The translations under genes were made by a program, and so were the position numbers. Under the pieces are notes generated by a model that ran no database searches, was not told where the DNA came from, and saw only the letters and a list, made by a program, of their open reading frames with translations. Positions 34,759 to 47,777 of a DNA stretch of 64,000 nucleotides are shown here, one piece after another. The stretch comes from Aldersonia sp. NBC_00410 (GTDB lineage: Bacteria > Actinomycetota > Actinomycetes > Mycobacteriales > Mycobacteriaceae): assembly GCF_026342035.1 (NCBI RefSeq), contig NZ_JAPENM010000001.1:372001-436000 (forward strand). Direction: 5' to 3'. Position 1 is the stretch's first letter; each line of letters begins with the position of its first letter.

Positions 34759-35816
34759 CGCTTGCCTCCAGGAAAGCGGTCCGGACGTGCGTGTTTGGCT
34801 TCGGCGAGATGATCGCCGCGCAGTTCCGCCAGCACCGCATCGACGGTGAGCGGGGTGGTGAGTATGCCGTTGCGGCCATGTCCGGTGGCTACGACGACGC
34901 GGTCGCTCACTCGTCCGATCAGCGGCAGGTTGTCCGGCGTCATCGGTCGCAAACCGGCGATCGCCTCGTACAGCTCGTATTCGCCGATACCGGGCATCAG
35001 TGCTTCCGCGTCGGCGATCAGGTCGCGCACCCCGGCGACCGTGACGTGGGTGTCGGCGGCCTCGTACTGGGTGGCGCCGACGACGACGCCGTCCGCGCGC
35101 GGCACGAGGTACACCGACCGGCCGTGCACGCGAGCCCGGACCACCTTCTCGGGCGGCGGGGTGGTGCCCGCGCGGGCACGCAGCCGCAGGATTTCGCCCT
35201 TCACCGGCCGCACCGGCAGGCCCGCCCACACCGTCGGCGAGGTGTGCCCGGCCGACACGACGATCTGATCGAAGCGCAGCGTGCCCACGCTGGTCACTTC
35301 CTTGGCGACGAACTCGACACCGGCCGCGACCGCCGCCCTCAGCAGCGCGGTGATCAGCGCCCGGTTGTCCACGGCGAGTTCCTCCGGCGCGAACAGTCCC
35401 AGGCGCGCACCGCGGCTGAGCGCGGGCTCGATCTCGCGGACTCCGGCGCGGTCGAGCAGCCACAGCTCGAAGCCCTGCCTGCTCACCCATTCGGCGATGG
35501 TCCGCAGGTCGGCGGCGTCGGCGGTGTCCAGGGCAACGGTGAGCACGCCGTCGGCGGCGAAGACGGAGGTATCGGTGACGGTTTCGAGCCGCTCGGCGAA
35601 ATCGGGCCAACGGGCCAGCGACGCGGCGCCGAACTCGAGCGCCTGCTCCTCGCCGGGCCAGCCCTCGGACAGCGGTGCCAGCATTCCGCCGGCCACCCAT
35701 GAAGCGCCGCGGCCCGGATCCGGGTCGAACACCGTGACCGACCAACCGGCCTCGGCGGCGCGCCATGCGATCGCGAGCCCGACGACGCCACCGCCGACGA
35801 TCCCGAGACTGCGCAT
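34755..35816 (-). CDS. thiO: Glycine oxidase ThiO
   Basis: 353-residue FAD enzyme that oxidises glycine to the imine used by ThiG. N-terminal dinucleotide motif [20 protein letters not shown]; later [30 protein letters not shown] and the C-terminal FAD-contact [13 protein letters not shown] and [16 protein letters not shown], all typical of DadA/ThiO. ATG 35816 has AGGTGG five bases upstream and is the first gene after the riboswitch; the GTG three codons earlier is less likely. Confidence 0.95.
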
Positions 35817-35830
35817 CGATTCCACCTCAC

Positions 35831-35955
35831 TCCCCGCGCCGGCATGATCCGGATCAGGTCCGAACGGTCGGGGCTCCCGCCCCCTCTCAGCCCCTACCGG
35901 CCAACGGCCGATCCGCGTGGTCGAGCAAGGTCAGGCAATGCGGCGGGACTCCCGT
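35831..35955 (-). ncRNA. TPP riboswitch (THI element)
   Basis: On the minus strand the aptamer core is complete: GGGGCTGAGAGGG (around 35882-35894) and, after a variable hairpin, ACCTGATCCGGATCATGCCG (35859-35840) followed by GCGCGGGGAG. These match the conserved CUGAGA and ACCUGAUCUGGAUAAUGCC elements. The 5' part has the long P3 extension frequent in actinobacteria. The aptamer ends about 15 bases before thiO, so it can hide the ribosome binding site when TPP is bound. 5' limit approximate. Confidence 0.93.
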
Positions 35956-35990
35956 GTTGTCTTTCCACGGTAGCCGCTACGGTCGAACAC

Positions 35991-36671
35991 GTGCATTCCA
36001 CCCGGCAGACGCCGCGCGAACGACTGGCCGGCGCTCGGCTCTATCTCTGCACCGACGCCAGGCGCGAGCGCGGTGACCTCGCACAGTTCGTCGATGCCGC
36101 CCTCGCCGGAGGTGTCGACATCGTGCAGCTGCGCGACAAGGGATCCGCTGGTGAGCGGGAGTTCGGGCCGCTGGACGCCGGCGCCGAATTGGGCGCGCTT
36201 GCCGAGATCCGCGCGGCCACCCGCCGGCACGGCGCACTGCTCGCGGTCAACGACCGCGCCGATATCGCGCTCGCGGCCAATGCCGATGTGCTGCATCTGG
36301 GCCAGGACGACCTGCCCGTGCATTACGCCAGGCAGATCCTCGGTCCGGACGTGGTGATCGGCCGCTCGACGCACAGCCGCGCGCAGGCCGGGCTCGCCGC
36401 GATCGAGGAGGGCACCGACTACTTCTGCACCGGACCGGTGTGGGCCACGCCGACCAAGCCGGGGCGCGCCGCCGCCGGGATCGACCTGGTCCGCTCCACC
36501 GCGGGCGCCAACCCGACCCGCCCATGGTTCGCGATCGGCGGGATCGACGCGACGAACCTGGCCGAGGTGCTGGCCGCGGGCGCGACCCGGATCGTGGTCG
36601 TGCGCGCAATCACCGAGGCCGCAGACCCGGAACGGGCCGCGCGCGAACTCACGGATTCGCTCACGGCGTGA
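35991..36671 (+). CDS. thiE: Thiamine phosphate synthase
   Basis: 226-residue TIM-barrel enzyme joining HMP-PP and thiazole phosphate. Motifs: [84 protein letters not shown] and [14 protein letters not shown] 35991 lies seven bases after TACGGT, matching the N-terminus of the mycobacterial protein and a leaderless message; the frame is open further upstream, but that part overlaps the opposite riboswitch. It is divergent from thiOSG and lacks its own riboswitch. Confidence 0.94.
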   Translation: MHSTRQTPRERLAGARLYLCTDARRERGDLAQFVDAALAGGVDIVQLRDKGSAGEREFGPLDAGAELGALAEIRAATRRHGALLAVNDRADIALAANADVLHLGQDDLPVHYARQILGPDVVIGRSTHSRAQAGLAAIEEGTDYFCTGPVWATPTKPGRAAAGIDLVRSTAGANPTRPWFAIGGIDATNLAEVLAAGATRIVVVRAITEAADPERAARELTDSLTA

Positions 36672-36686
36672 GCGCACAATAAACAG

Positions 36687-37562
36687 ATGACGAACCTGGC
36701 CGACAAAGTTGTCTTCATCACCGGCGCGGCCCGCGGGATCGGCGCTGGAACGGCGCGAGCGCTGGTGGGCGAGGGTGCACGGGTGATCCTCGTCGACGTC
36801 GACACCGAACCGTTGAAGCTGCTCGCCGACGAGCTCGGCGAGCGCGCGGTCGCAGCGGTCGCGGATGTGCGTGATCTCGATGCGATGACCGCTGCCGCGG
36901 CGACCGGTACCGAGCGGTTCGGCGGCATCGACCTCGTGCTCGCCAACGCCGGAATTGGCAGTTACGGCAGTGTGCTGACCGTCGACCCGGATGCGTTCAA
37001 GCGTGTCATCGACGTCAACCTGCTCGGCGTGTTCCATACGGTGCGGGCGACGGGGCCGTCGGTGCTCGAACGCCACGGCTACATCCTCATCGTGTCGTCG
37101 ATGGCGGCGTTCGGTGCCGCGGCGGGGATGGCCTCCTACAACGCCTCCAAGGCAGGCGTCGAGCATTTCGCGAATGCGCTGCGGCTCGAACTCGGCGAGC
37201 ACGGCGTCGATGTCGGGTCGGCGCATATGTCCTGGATCGACACCCCACTCGTGCGTGACGTCGAATCCGACCTGTCGGGCTTCTCGGAGATGTTGAAGAA
37301 GCTACCGGGTCCGCTCGGGCGAATCTCCCCGCTCGAGGATTGCGTGGATGCCTTCGTTGCCGGGCTGGATCAGCGGAAGCGACGGGTATATGTCCCGCGC
37401 TCGATCGGTCTGGTCGGCTGGGCACGGATGCTGCTGACCACCGGCATCGTCGAGCGCGCGATGATATCGCGGTCCATTGGGCAGTTGCGCCAGATGGACG
37501 ACGAAGTTGCCGCGCTCGGCCGGTCGCTGAGCGCGCGCATCGACAAGCTCACCGGCCGGTGA
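36687..37562 (+). CDS. Short-chain dehydrogenase/reductase
   Basis: 291-residue classical SDR. Cofactor motif [22 protein letters not shown] motif [11 protein letters not shown], catalytic Ser in [11 protein letters not shown] and YNASK. An Asp after strand two (ILVDVD) suggests NAD(H) preference. A C-terminal extension after residue 240 contains a hydrophobic stretch. ATG 36687 follows CACAAT by six bases. It is 36 bases before the monooxygenase gene, so the pair likely acts on the same lipid or ketone substrate, like SDR-monooxygenase pairs in the mycobacterial mymA region. Confidence 0.92.
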   Translation: MTNLADKVVFITGAARGIGAGTARALVGEGARVILVDVDTEPLKLLADELGERAVAAVADVRDLDAMTAAAATGTERFGGIDLVLANAGIGSYGSVLTVDPDAFKRVIDVNLLGVFHTVRATGPSVLERHGYILIVSSMAAFGAAAGMASYNASKAGVEHFANALRLELGEHGVDVGSAHMSWIDTPLVRDVESDLSGFSEMLKKLPGPLGRISPLEDCVDAFVAGLDQRKRRVYVPRSIGLVGWARMLLTTGIVERAMISRSIGQLRQMDDEVAALGRSLSARIDKLTGR

Positions 37563-37597
37563 GCCGACCGAACGACCGGGGACGCGAGGAGACGAAG

Positions 37598-39109
37598 GTG
37601 GCCGAGGCCGAACACGTGGATGTGCTGATCGTCGGGGCCGGGTTGTCCGGAATCGGCGCGGCCCACCACATCCAGCAGGCCTTCCCCGGCCGCACGTACA
37701 CCGTGCTGGAGAGCCGCGACGCGATCGGTGGCACCTGGGATCTGTTCCGCTATCCGGGGATTCGGTCCGACTCCGACATGTACACCCTCGGCTACCGGTT
37801 CCGGCCGTGGCTCGGCGAGAAGGCCATCGCCGATGGCCCCTCGATCCTGGAATACGTCCGCGACACTGCGCGCGAGAGCGGCATCGATCGCCGTATCCGT
37901 TTCCACCACAAGGTGACCCGGATCGAATGGTCGAGCGCACGCTCGCAGTGGACGGTGACCGTGCAACGCACCGACACCGGAGAAACCCTGCAGCTCACCG
38001 CGAACTTCGTGATGGCGAGCACCGGCTATTACCGCTACGACCAGGGGTACACGCCGGAATTCCCCGGTCTCGAGTCGTTCGCGGGCACCGTCGTCCATCC
38101 GCAGCACTGGCCGGAATCGCTCGACTACGCGGGCAAGCGGGTGGTGATCATCGGCAGTGGTGCAACGGCGGTCACGCTGGCGCCGAACATGGCCGACGAG
38201 GCCGAGCATGTCACGGTGCTGCAGCGCTCGCCGTCCTACATTCTGTCGTTGCCCGGCCGGGACTCGCTGGCGGCGAGGTTGCGCGGCCGACTGCCGGTCA
38301 AGCTCGCGTACCGCGTTGTCCGGACGAAGAATGTGCTCGGCGCCACCGCGCTCTACCAGTTGTGCCAGCGCTATCCGAAGTTCATGCGCGGGCGTATCCG
38401 GTCCCTGCAGCAGCGTTGGCTGCCACCGGGTTACGACATCGACACCCATTTCAAACCGCGCTACAACCCGTGGGACCAGCGGCTGTGCCTGGCCCCCGAC
38501 GGCGACATCTTCCGGGCGGTCCGCAACGGTACGGTGTCCTTCGAGACCGACACCATCGACACGTTCACCGAGTCGGGTGTCGCGCTGTCCTCCGGTAAGG
38601 AACTGCCCGCCGACATCGTGATCACCGCGACCGGGCTGAACCTGCAGGTCTTCGGCGGGATCACGGTCGCCGTCGACGGACACGACGTCGACCTGACCGA
38701 AACGATGGCCTACCGCGGCATGATGCTGTCGGGGGTGCCGAACTTCGTGTTCATCGTCGGGTACACCAACGCCTCGTGGACGCTGAAGGCCGATCTGGTG
38801 TGCGAGTACACGTGTCGCCTGCTCGCGCACATGGATTCGCACGGCTACACCTGGGCGGCAGCGCAGCGCGACCCGTCGGTCGGCGAGGAGCCGTTCCTCG
38901 ATTTCAGCGCGAATTACGTGCTGCGCTCGGTGGATTCGTTCCCCAAGCAAGGGTCGCGCGCACCCTGGCGGCTGCGGATGAACTACCTGCGCGACCTGCC
39001 GATGTTGCGGCACAGCCGGGTCGAGACCGCGATGGCGTTCGGCCGTTCGGAAGTGGTGCCGTTGCGCACGGGAACGAGCGCGCGTGCTGCCGGCCGGCGG
39101 ACGGGGTAG
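37598..39109 (+). CDS. EthA-like Baeyer-Villiger flavin monooxygenase
   Basis: 503 residues. FAD motif VGAGLSGIG (12-20), LFRYPGIRSDSDMYTLGY near 50, the Baeyer-Villiger-type fingerprint FAGTVVHPQHWPE (161-173), and NADPH motif VVIIGSGATAVTLAP. The HPQHWP form is that of the EthA/MymA group, which oxidise ketones, sulfides and thiocarbonyls and activate ethionamide-type prodrugs in mycobacteria. GTG 37598 has GAGGAG nine bases before it. In operon with the SDR. Ends three bases from the convergent glycosyltransferase gene. Confidence 0.92.
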   Translation: MAEAEHVDVLIVGAGLSGIGAAHHIQQAFPGRTYTVLESRDAIGGTWDLFRYPGIRSDSDMYTLGYRFRPWLGEKAIADGPSILEYVRDTARESGIDRRIRFHHKVTRIEWSSARSQWTVTVQRTDTGETLQLTANFVMASTGYYRYDQGYTPEFPGLESFAGTVVHPQHWPESLDYAGKRVVIIGSGATAVTLAPNMADEAEHVTVLQRSPSYILSLPGRDSLAARLRGRLPVKLAYRVVRTKNVLGATALYQLCQRYPKFMRGRIRSLQQRWLPPGYDIDTHFKPRYNPWDQRLCLAPDGDIFRAVRNGTVSFETDTIDTFTESGVALSSGKELPADIVITATGLNLQVFGGITVAVDGHDVDLTETMAYRGMMLSGVPNFVFIVGYTNASWTLKADLVCEYTCRLLAHMDSHGYTWAAAQRDPSVGEEPFLDFSANYVLRSVDSFPKQGSRAPWRLRMNYLRDLPMLRHSRVETAMAFGRSEVVPLRTGTSARAAGRRTG

Positions 39110-39112
39110 CGC

Positions 39113-40375
39113 CTAGCAGACAGCTTTTCCGATGTCCTCGAGTTCGCCGAGGAGCGCCTCCCCCGCCGCGTCGCGCCGGATGCTCGCACCGAGGCTGCGC
39201 GCACCGGCACGGTAGCTGTCGTCGGTGACGACGTTGCGCACCGCGGCGGCGATCTTCTTCGATGATGCGTTGCGCGACAACGTGATGCCCGCGCCGCGAG
39301 TGGTCACCCGAACGGCGTTGTCGGCCTGGTCGCGGCCGTGCGGCAGGATCACCAGCGGCACATCGGCGGCCAGGGCGCGAATCACGGTGCCGTGTCCGCC
39401 GTGCGTGATCACGGCCGCGGCCTCGGCGAGAATCTGCGAATGCGGTGCCGCCGCAACGACGCTGACGTTGTCCGGTGCGGTGATCGCGTCGGGCGCGAGC
39501 GCGGGCCCGGTGGTCACGATGCCGCGGACCGGCAGCCCGGCGAACGCGTCGACGATGCGCTGCAGGCACGCGGCCTGATCCTGGAAGGTCGAGGACAATG
39601 CGACGAGCACGAGCGGATCGTCGCCCACCGGTGCCGCCCACGGCTCGGACTGCGCCCACGCCGGGTCGTCGAGTACCGGGCCGACGTAGCGAACGTTGCC
39701 GGCGCACTCGGTGGTGAAGTCGAACTCCGGCGAGGTGAGCACAAGGTGCCGACGGGCGTGGCGAATCTGGTCGAAGAACGTGTCGACGGGCTCGAGCCCG
39801 AGCGATTCGCGCAGCGCGTTGATCCCGGGCAGGCCCTTGGCCCAGAGCCGGCCGGACACGCCCGCGACGGCGCGGTCGCGCAACCGGCCGACCGGCCCGC
39901 GCGCGGGACCGAGCCCGAAGCCCATCGGCGGTTGGCCTTGCGCGGGTAGCAGGTAGATGTTGGGGAACAAGACATCGAACGGCACCCGCGCGGCCTCGGC
40001 GGCAGCCATCGCGCCCATCGCGAACATCGAGCACACCACGAGATCGGGCTCGACGTCGGCGATCGCAGCCGCGGTGTCCGCGGCGTAGGCGGGGGCGGGG
40101 CCCACGAACTGCCGGTCCAGCACCCGCGCGAACAGCTGCAGCGGATTGCTGCAATCCCAGTCCCGATACGGGTCGTCCTCGGGCAGGCGGCTCGCCCGAT
40201 TGGTCGCCTGCACCCAGGGGCGGAAGACCGCGCCGGTCGGCTCGACGTCCGCGCGCATCGAGTCCTCCGCGAGGACGACGACGCGGTGCCCGCGGTCGTG
40301 CAGCAGGCGCGCGACGGCGAGTTCGGGCGGTACGGTGCCGCCGCCGTCGACCAGGGCGAAGAGGTAGGTGTTCAT
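39113..40375 (-). CDS. MGT-type (GT1) glycosyltransferase
   Basis: 420-residue GT-B-fold glycosyltransferase using a nucleotide sugar. N-terminal acceptor half begins FALVDGGGTVPPELAVARLL; the donor half has VLVALSSTFQDQ, VVAAAPHSQILAEAAAVITH and GGHGTVIRALAADVPLVILP then HGRDQADNAVR, the macrolide-glycosyltransferase signature. Such enzymes inactivate antibiotics or decorate natural products; Nocardia species are known to glycosylate rifampicin, but nothing here proves that substrate. ATG 40375 overlaps the stop of the TetR gene (ATGA), so it is regulated with it. Confidence 0.92.
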   Translation of the reverse strand: MNTYLFALVDGGGTVPPELAVARLLHDRGHRVVVLAEDSMRADVEPTGAVFRPWVQATNRASRLPEDDPYRDWDCSNPLQLFARVLDRQFVGPAPAYAADTAAAIADVEPDLVVCSMFAMGAMAAAEAARVPFDVLFPNIYLLPAQGQPPMGFGLGPARGPVGRLRDRAVAGVSGRLWAKGLPGINALRESLGLEPVDTFFDQIRHARRHLVLTSPEFDFTTECAGNVRYVGPVLDDPAWAQSEPWAAPVGDDPLVLVALSSTFQDQAACLQRIVDAFAGLPVRGIVTTGPALAPDAITAPDNVSVVAAAPHSQILAEAAAVITHGGHGTVIRALAADVPLVILPHGRDQADNAVRVTTRGAGITLSRNASSKKIAAAVRNVVTDDSYRAGARSLGASIRRDAAGEALLGELEDIGKAVC

Positions 40376-40962
40376 CGGTCGGTTCCCTTCAGGATGCCGA
40401 CCACCAGGTCGACGATGGATTTCTCGGTTTCCGAACGGGTGAGCTTCAGATCGCGGCGCAGCAGTTTCCAGGTGTAGACGTCGGTCGCCGCATGCAGCGC
40501 GACGACGGCCCGGCTCCGGTCGCCCTCGGTGTCGGGCAGGTCGGGGCCGAATACTTCGGCGATCCAGCGTTGATGCCCGGCGCGCGCCCCGTCGAGCACT
40601 TCCGCGAGTTCGGGGATCCGGTCCGCGGATGCGGCCCAGCGAAAGTTCGCGTCACCCATGTGCTCGTAGTCGCCGACGAGCGCGTGCACCGCCCCCGCCA
40701 CATCGCCCGGTTCGGCGCGGCGTGCCGCCGCGGTTTCCGTACTGAGCAACTCGGCGACCGCGAGCACCACGCCGAGCTTGGAGTCGAGATGGTTGAGCAC
40801 CGTCTGATGCGAAACGCCGGAGGCACTCGCGATGGTGGCGAGTGTGACGTCCTCGTAGGCACTTTCGAGGAAGAGATCGTGCGCCGCGGCGATGATGCGC
40901 TCCCGGGTGGCGACCTTGCCGTCGGCCCGGGCGGTCTGGGTGTAGCTACGTGTCGTTTTCAT
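40372..40962 (-). CDS. TetR-family regulator of the glycosyltransferase operon
   Basis: 196 residues. N-terminal helix-turn-helix: TRERIIAAAHDLFLESAYED, VTLATIASASGVSHQTVLNH, LDSKLGVV, as in TetR proteins; the ligand domain follows. ATG 40962 sits directly after a long inverted repeat, almost certainly its own operator. It is first in the two-gene operon, so it should repress itself and the glycosyltransferase and be released by an incoming compound, possibly the glycosyl acceptor. Confidence 0.92.
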   Translation of the reverse strand: MKTTRSYTQTARADGKVATRERIIAAAHDLFLESAYEDVTLATIASASGVSHQTVLNHLDSKLGVVLAVAELLSTETAAARRAEPGDVAGAVHALVGDYEHMGDANFRWAASADRIPELAEVLDGARAGHQRWIAEVFGPDLPDTEGDRSRAVVALHAATDVYTWKLLRRDLKLTRSETEKSIVDLVVGILKGTDR

Positions 40963-41000
40963 TTGACCGCTACTCAAACACGAATTTGAGTGACGGTCAA
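40963..41000 (-). promoter_or_regulatory. TetR operator: 16-bp inverted repeat
   Basis: TTGACCGCTACTCAAA (40963-40978) and TTTGAGTGACGGTCAA (40985-41000) are inverted copies with two mismatches and a 6-base spacer. The repeat ends one base before the TetR start codon, so a bound dimer pair would block transcription and translation of the operon. Confidence 0.8.
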
Positions 41001-41064
41001 GCGAAATTTGGACACGATTCGGCGCGGGACGTGGAAATGGTGATTGCGGGGAGCCGCGAACGGC

Positions 41065-41757
41065 TCAGCTCGCGAAGACCTCGTCGACGGAAAGGGTGAA
41101 CACGTCACCGACCAACCCGCCCGGACTCGACCCGGTCGTGATGACCGCGGTGATCTGCGTCGGCGCGTCCGCCAGCTCTGCGAGAGCTGTCTCGAGCGAC
41201 GGCAGCCAGGCGAAGCCGGCACCGGGCAGCGCAATGGTCCGCGGCAGCGCAGCACCGAGCACCGCCACATCGGCAATACCGTCGAGCACGAGCCGCGCGC
41301 AGCTGGTTCGCAGCGTCGGCCACGCCAGCGCGAAGCCCGGATGCAGCGGCAGCGCGACGACATCGTCCTCGGGCACCCAGCGCAGCTCCGCGCTTTCCAT
41401 GTTGCGGCTCGTCGCCAGCGGCTCGGTGGTATCCGCGACGACGGTGGTGTAGGTCCAACCGCCCGCCGCCCTGGCCGTGACCCGCTCGGCGCGGACCCGG
41501 ATCATCGCGGGATCGATTCCCGCTTCCTCCCAGGCCTCGCGCACGGCGGCGTGCTCGTTCGTCTCGTGGCTGTCGCGCGCCCCACCGGGCAGCGCCCAGG
41601 TACCGCCCTGATGACTCCAGGCCGCCCGGTGTTGCAGCAGCACCCCCGGCCGCCCGTCATCGAGCGGGGCACGCAGCAGCAGACCCGCTGCCCCGTGCCG
41701 ACCCCAGTTCCGGGTGCCGTCCGGACTGAACCACCAACCGTCGCCGTCTCCGCGCAT
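41065..41757 (-). CDS. mutT3: MutT3-like Nudix hydrolase
   Basis: 230 residues. Nudix box LPGGARDSHETNEHAAVREA followed by WEEAGI, complete. The start WWFSPDGTRNWGRHGAAGLL and the long C-terminal extension are as in MutT3 (Rv0413), an enzyme removing oxidised purine nucleotides. ATG 41757 chosen; the frame is open for 16 more codons upstream. Divergent from glnX, as remembered for M. tuberculosis. Confidence 0.88.
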   Translation of the reverse strand: MRGDGDGWWFSPDGTRNWGRHGAAGLLLRAPLDDGRPGVLLQHRAAWSHQGGTWALPGGARDSHETNEHAAVREAWEEAGIDPAMIRVRAERVTARAAGGWTYTTVVADTTEPLATSRNMESAELRWVPEDDVVALPLHPGFALAWPTLRTSCARLVLDGIADVAVLGAALPRTIALPGAGFAWLPSLETALAELADAPTQITAVITTGSSPGGLVGDVFTLSVDEVFAS

Positions 41758-41910
41758 AGGCGTCGATCCACCTGTTCGTCGTAATGCTGTTCGCCCTGGC
41801 GACACTATTCGCCTGCAGCGAACTGTATTCGCTGTGCGCGTGTACGAGAATGGTTAGTGTCTGTTCGGATTCGGCTCGCCGACGGCGGGCCCCGGGTGTC
41901 GGAGGTGCTC

Positions 41911-43259
41911 GTGGCTGCCCCAGCGGAGGCACGTCCGATCGGGCCGACCCTGGAGAACCTCACCCCACGAGCGGCTGCGGCGCTGGTCCGCCAGCATATC
42001 GATCCGGCCGATACCAGGGACTTTCTTCGCTCGTCGCCGGCCAAGCTCGCCGCGGTCGGCATCATCGCGATGATCTTGTGCATCCTCGCGGGTACGGTCA
42101 CCGCGCTCAGCGCAGGCGAACGGCGCGGCGGACTCGAGACGCTACTCACCGAAACCGAGCCGTTCGCTGCCTCGGCGCAGCAGCTATACATCGAGCTGTC
42201 GGTGGCCGACGCGGCGGCGAGTACCGGATTCATTTCCGGCGGCCTCGAGCCACCCGAGGTGCGCAGCGCGTATCTCCAGGCGGTCGGTGCGGCGGCGACC
42301 GAAACCACCGGCGGCGCGGCGGGCGACGAGGCACCTGGCAGCCCGACCCGTATGGAGCTGGCCGCGATCGCCGCCCGGCTGCCGAGCTACGCGGGCGTGG
42401 TCGAAACCGCGCGGGCCGACAACCGCCTCGGATTGCCCGTCGGTGCCGCATACCTCACCGAAGCGTCCAACCTGATGCAGTCCGAGATGCTGCCGATGGC
42501 CGATCAGCTCTACCAGCAGCGCGCCGACCAGGTCGCCGACACGCTGCAGCGCTACGACCACCCGCCGTGGGGCGCGATCATCCTGCTCGCACTCGCGATG
42601 GCGGCGCTGGCCTTCGCCCAGATCTACCTGCTGCGGAACTGGCGGCGGGTATTCAACCCCGGCCTGGTGCTCGCGTCCTTCGCAGTGCTCATCATGGTCC
42701 TGTGGGTAGGTGCAGGCACATCGATCGCGGCGGCCGACACCCACCGGGCGCTCGAGGAGGGCGCCACGCCGACCGACATGCTGACGCAGGCGCGCATCCT
42801 CGCCCAGCAGGCCCGGTCGGCCGAGACGCTCAAGCTGTCACGCCGCGACACCGGCGGCCAGTACGACCAGTCGTTCGACACGGCAATCGGGGAACTGCGC
42901 AACGTGCTCGCGGCATATCCGGAGGATGCGACCGGCGACGACTCCGTCGGCGACGCCGAGGAACACACCGACGGCTGGGTGGCGGCGCACGAGCGGACCA
43001 ACGACGCCATCGCCCGTGCCGACTACACGACGGCGGTGAACATCACCATCGGCCCCGGCCCCGACGACGCCACGGCCCACTTCACCGCGGTCGACGAGGA
43101 CCTCGAACGCGGTATCGCCGACAGCCGCGACGACCTGCGCACCAAGGTCGCCAACGGTGCCAGAGCGCTGGAGGGGGTCGTCCCCGGAGCGCTGTTGCTG
43201 ACCCCGATCGCAGTACTGAGCATCGCGATCGGGATGGTCCCCCGCCTCCGGGAGTATCG

Positions 43260-43263
<4 letters not shown>
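41911..43263 (+). CDS. glnX: GlnX-like membrane sensor of the PknG pathway
   Basis: 450 residues: membrane helix near 34-55 (VGIIAMILCILAGTVTAL), a large extracytoplasmic helical region (60-205), a helix (IILLALAMAALAFAQIYLL), a second helix (LVLASFAVLIMVLWVGAG), another external helical region, and a last helix (GALLLTPIAVLSIAIGMVP). Matches Rv0412c/GlnX, which together with GlnH transmits amino-acid availability to PknG. I chose GTG 41911, with GGAGG five bases before it; GTG 41857 in the same frame is the alternative. It overlaps glnH by four bases. Confidence 0.88.
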
Positions 43264-46557
<3,294 letters not shown>

Positions 46558-46577
46558 GGCCGCTCCCGTTCGGAACC

Positions 46578-47777
46578 TCAGCCGGGTCGCACCAGCCGCA
46601 GTGCCGCCCGCGCGATCGCCAGCTCCTCGTTGGTCGGTACCACGAGAACCTGCACCGGGCTGCCGTCCGGTGAAATGACCCTGGGCACCTTGCTTCTCGT
46701 GTTGTTTCGCTGCTCGTCGACCGCTATCCCGAATCCTTCGAGCCCGGCGAGCGCCGCTGCCCGCACCGCCGGGTCGTTCTCGCCGACTCCCGCCGTGAAG
46801 GTGATCGCGTGCACGTTGCCGAGGGTCACCAGGTAGGCACCGATATAGCGGCGCAGCCGATGGATGTAGACATCGAACGCCAGTTTCGCGGCGGCGTCTC
46901 CACGTTCGACCAGCGTGCCGAGTTCGCGAAAATCGTTCACCCCGGAGAGTCCCTTGATCCCGGAGTTGCGGTTGAGCAGATCGTCCACGGCGTCACTGTC
47001 CATGCCCGCACTGCGCTGGAGGAACCCGAAGATCGCCGGGTCGATATCCCCGGACCTGGTGCCCATCACCAACCCCTCGAGCGGAGTCAATCCCATCGTC
47101 GTGTCGACCGCCTGCCCACCGCGGATCGCCGACGCAGAGGCGCCGTTGCCCAGATGCAGCACGATCTGGTTGAGCCCGGCAGGATCGCGGCCGAGTACCT
47201 CGGCGACCCGGCCGGAGACGTACTCGTGCGAGGTCCCGTGAAACCCGTATCGCCGAATACCGTGCTCCCGAGCAAGCTTCGCATCGATCGCGTATGTTCG
47301 CGCCGCCGCGGGCAGCTCGTGGAAGAACGCCGTATCGAACACCGCGACCTGCGGGACGGTCGGCAGCAGCGCCCGCGCGCTCTCGATTCCGGCGGCGTTG
47401 GCGGGCATGTGCAGTGGCGCGAGCGTGCACAGCCGATGGATCGAGGCGAGCACGTCGTCGTCGATGAGCGTGGGTGCACTGAATTCCTCACCACCGTGCA
47501 CGACCCGGTGGCCGACCGCGCCCACCCCGGCGGCGGCGAGGTCCTGTCCGGCCTCGGCAAACATGTCGAACACGAGTCGCAGTCCTGCGGTGTGGTTTTC
47601 GATCCGACGGAGGTGCTCGACAGTCTGCTCACCACTGGTGTGGCTGAGCCTGCCGTCGTGCTCGCCGATCCGCTCCACGAGCCCACCGGCGAGCGCATGG
47701 CCGCCGACCGGATCCACGAGCTGGTACTTGATCGAAGACGAGCCCGAGTTTATGACGAGGACCAACGTCGCGCTCAT
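46578..47777 (-). CDS. ackA: Acetate kinase
   Basis: 399 residues, ASKHA fold. Motifs: [16 protein letters not shown] at the start, [78 protein letters not shown] and [13 protein letters not shown]. It interconverts acetyl phosphate and acetate with ATP gain. ATG 47777 overlaps the pta stop (ATGA), so the two form one operon. Confidence 0.96.
   Translation of the reverse strand: MSATLVLVINSGSSSIKYQLVDPVGGHALAGGLVERIGEHDGRLSHTSGEQTVEHLRRIENHTAGLRLVFDMFAEAGQDLAAAGVGAVGHRVVHGGEEFSAPTLIDDDVLASIHRLCTLAPLHMPANAAGIESARALLPTVPQVAVFDTAFFHELPAAARTYAIDAKLAREHGIRRYGFHGTSHEYVSGRVAEVLGRDPAGLNQIVLHLGNGASASAIRGGQAVDTTMGLTPLEGLVMGTRSGDIDPAIFGFLQRSAGMDSDAVDDLLNRNSGIKGLSGVNDFRELGTLVERGDAAAKLAFDVYIHRLRRYIGAYLVTLGNVHAITFTAGVGENDPAVRAAALAGLEGFGIAVDEQRNNTRSKVPRVISPDGSPVQVLVVPTNEELAIARAALRLVRPG

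Noticed and set aside
37370-39013. 547-codon minus-strand frame opposite the monooxygenase gene
   Set aside because: The monooxygenase has clear FAD and NADPH motifs. The opposite frame shows only the composition expected from reversed GC-rich codons.
41806-41825. Palindrome TTCGCCTGCAGCGAA between mutT3 and glnX
   Set aside because: A real small dyad, but short and in a GC-rich gap; without further copies I cannot call it an operator.
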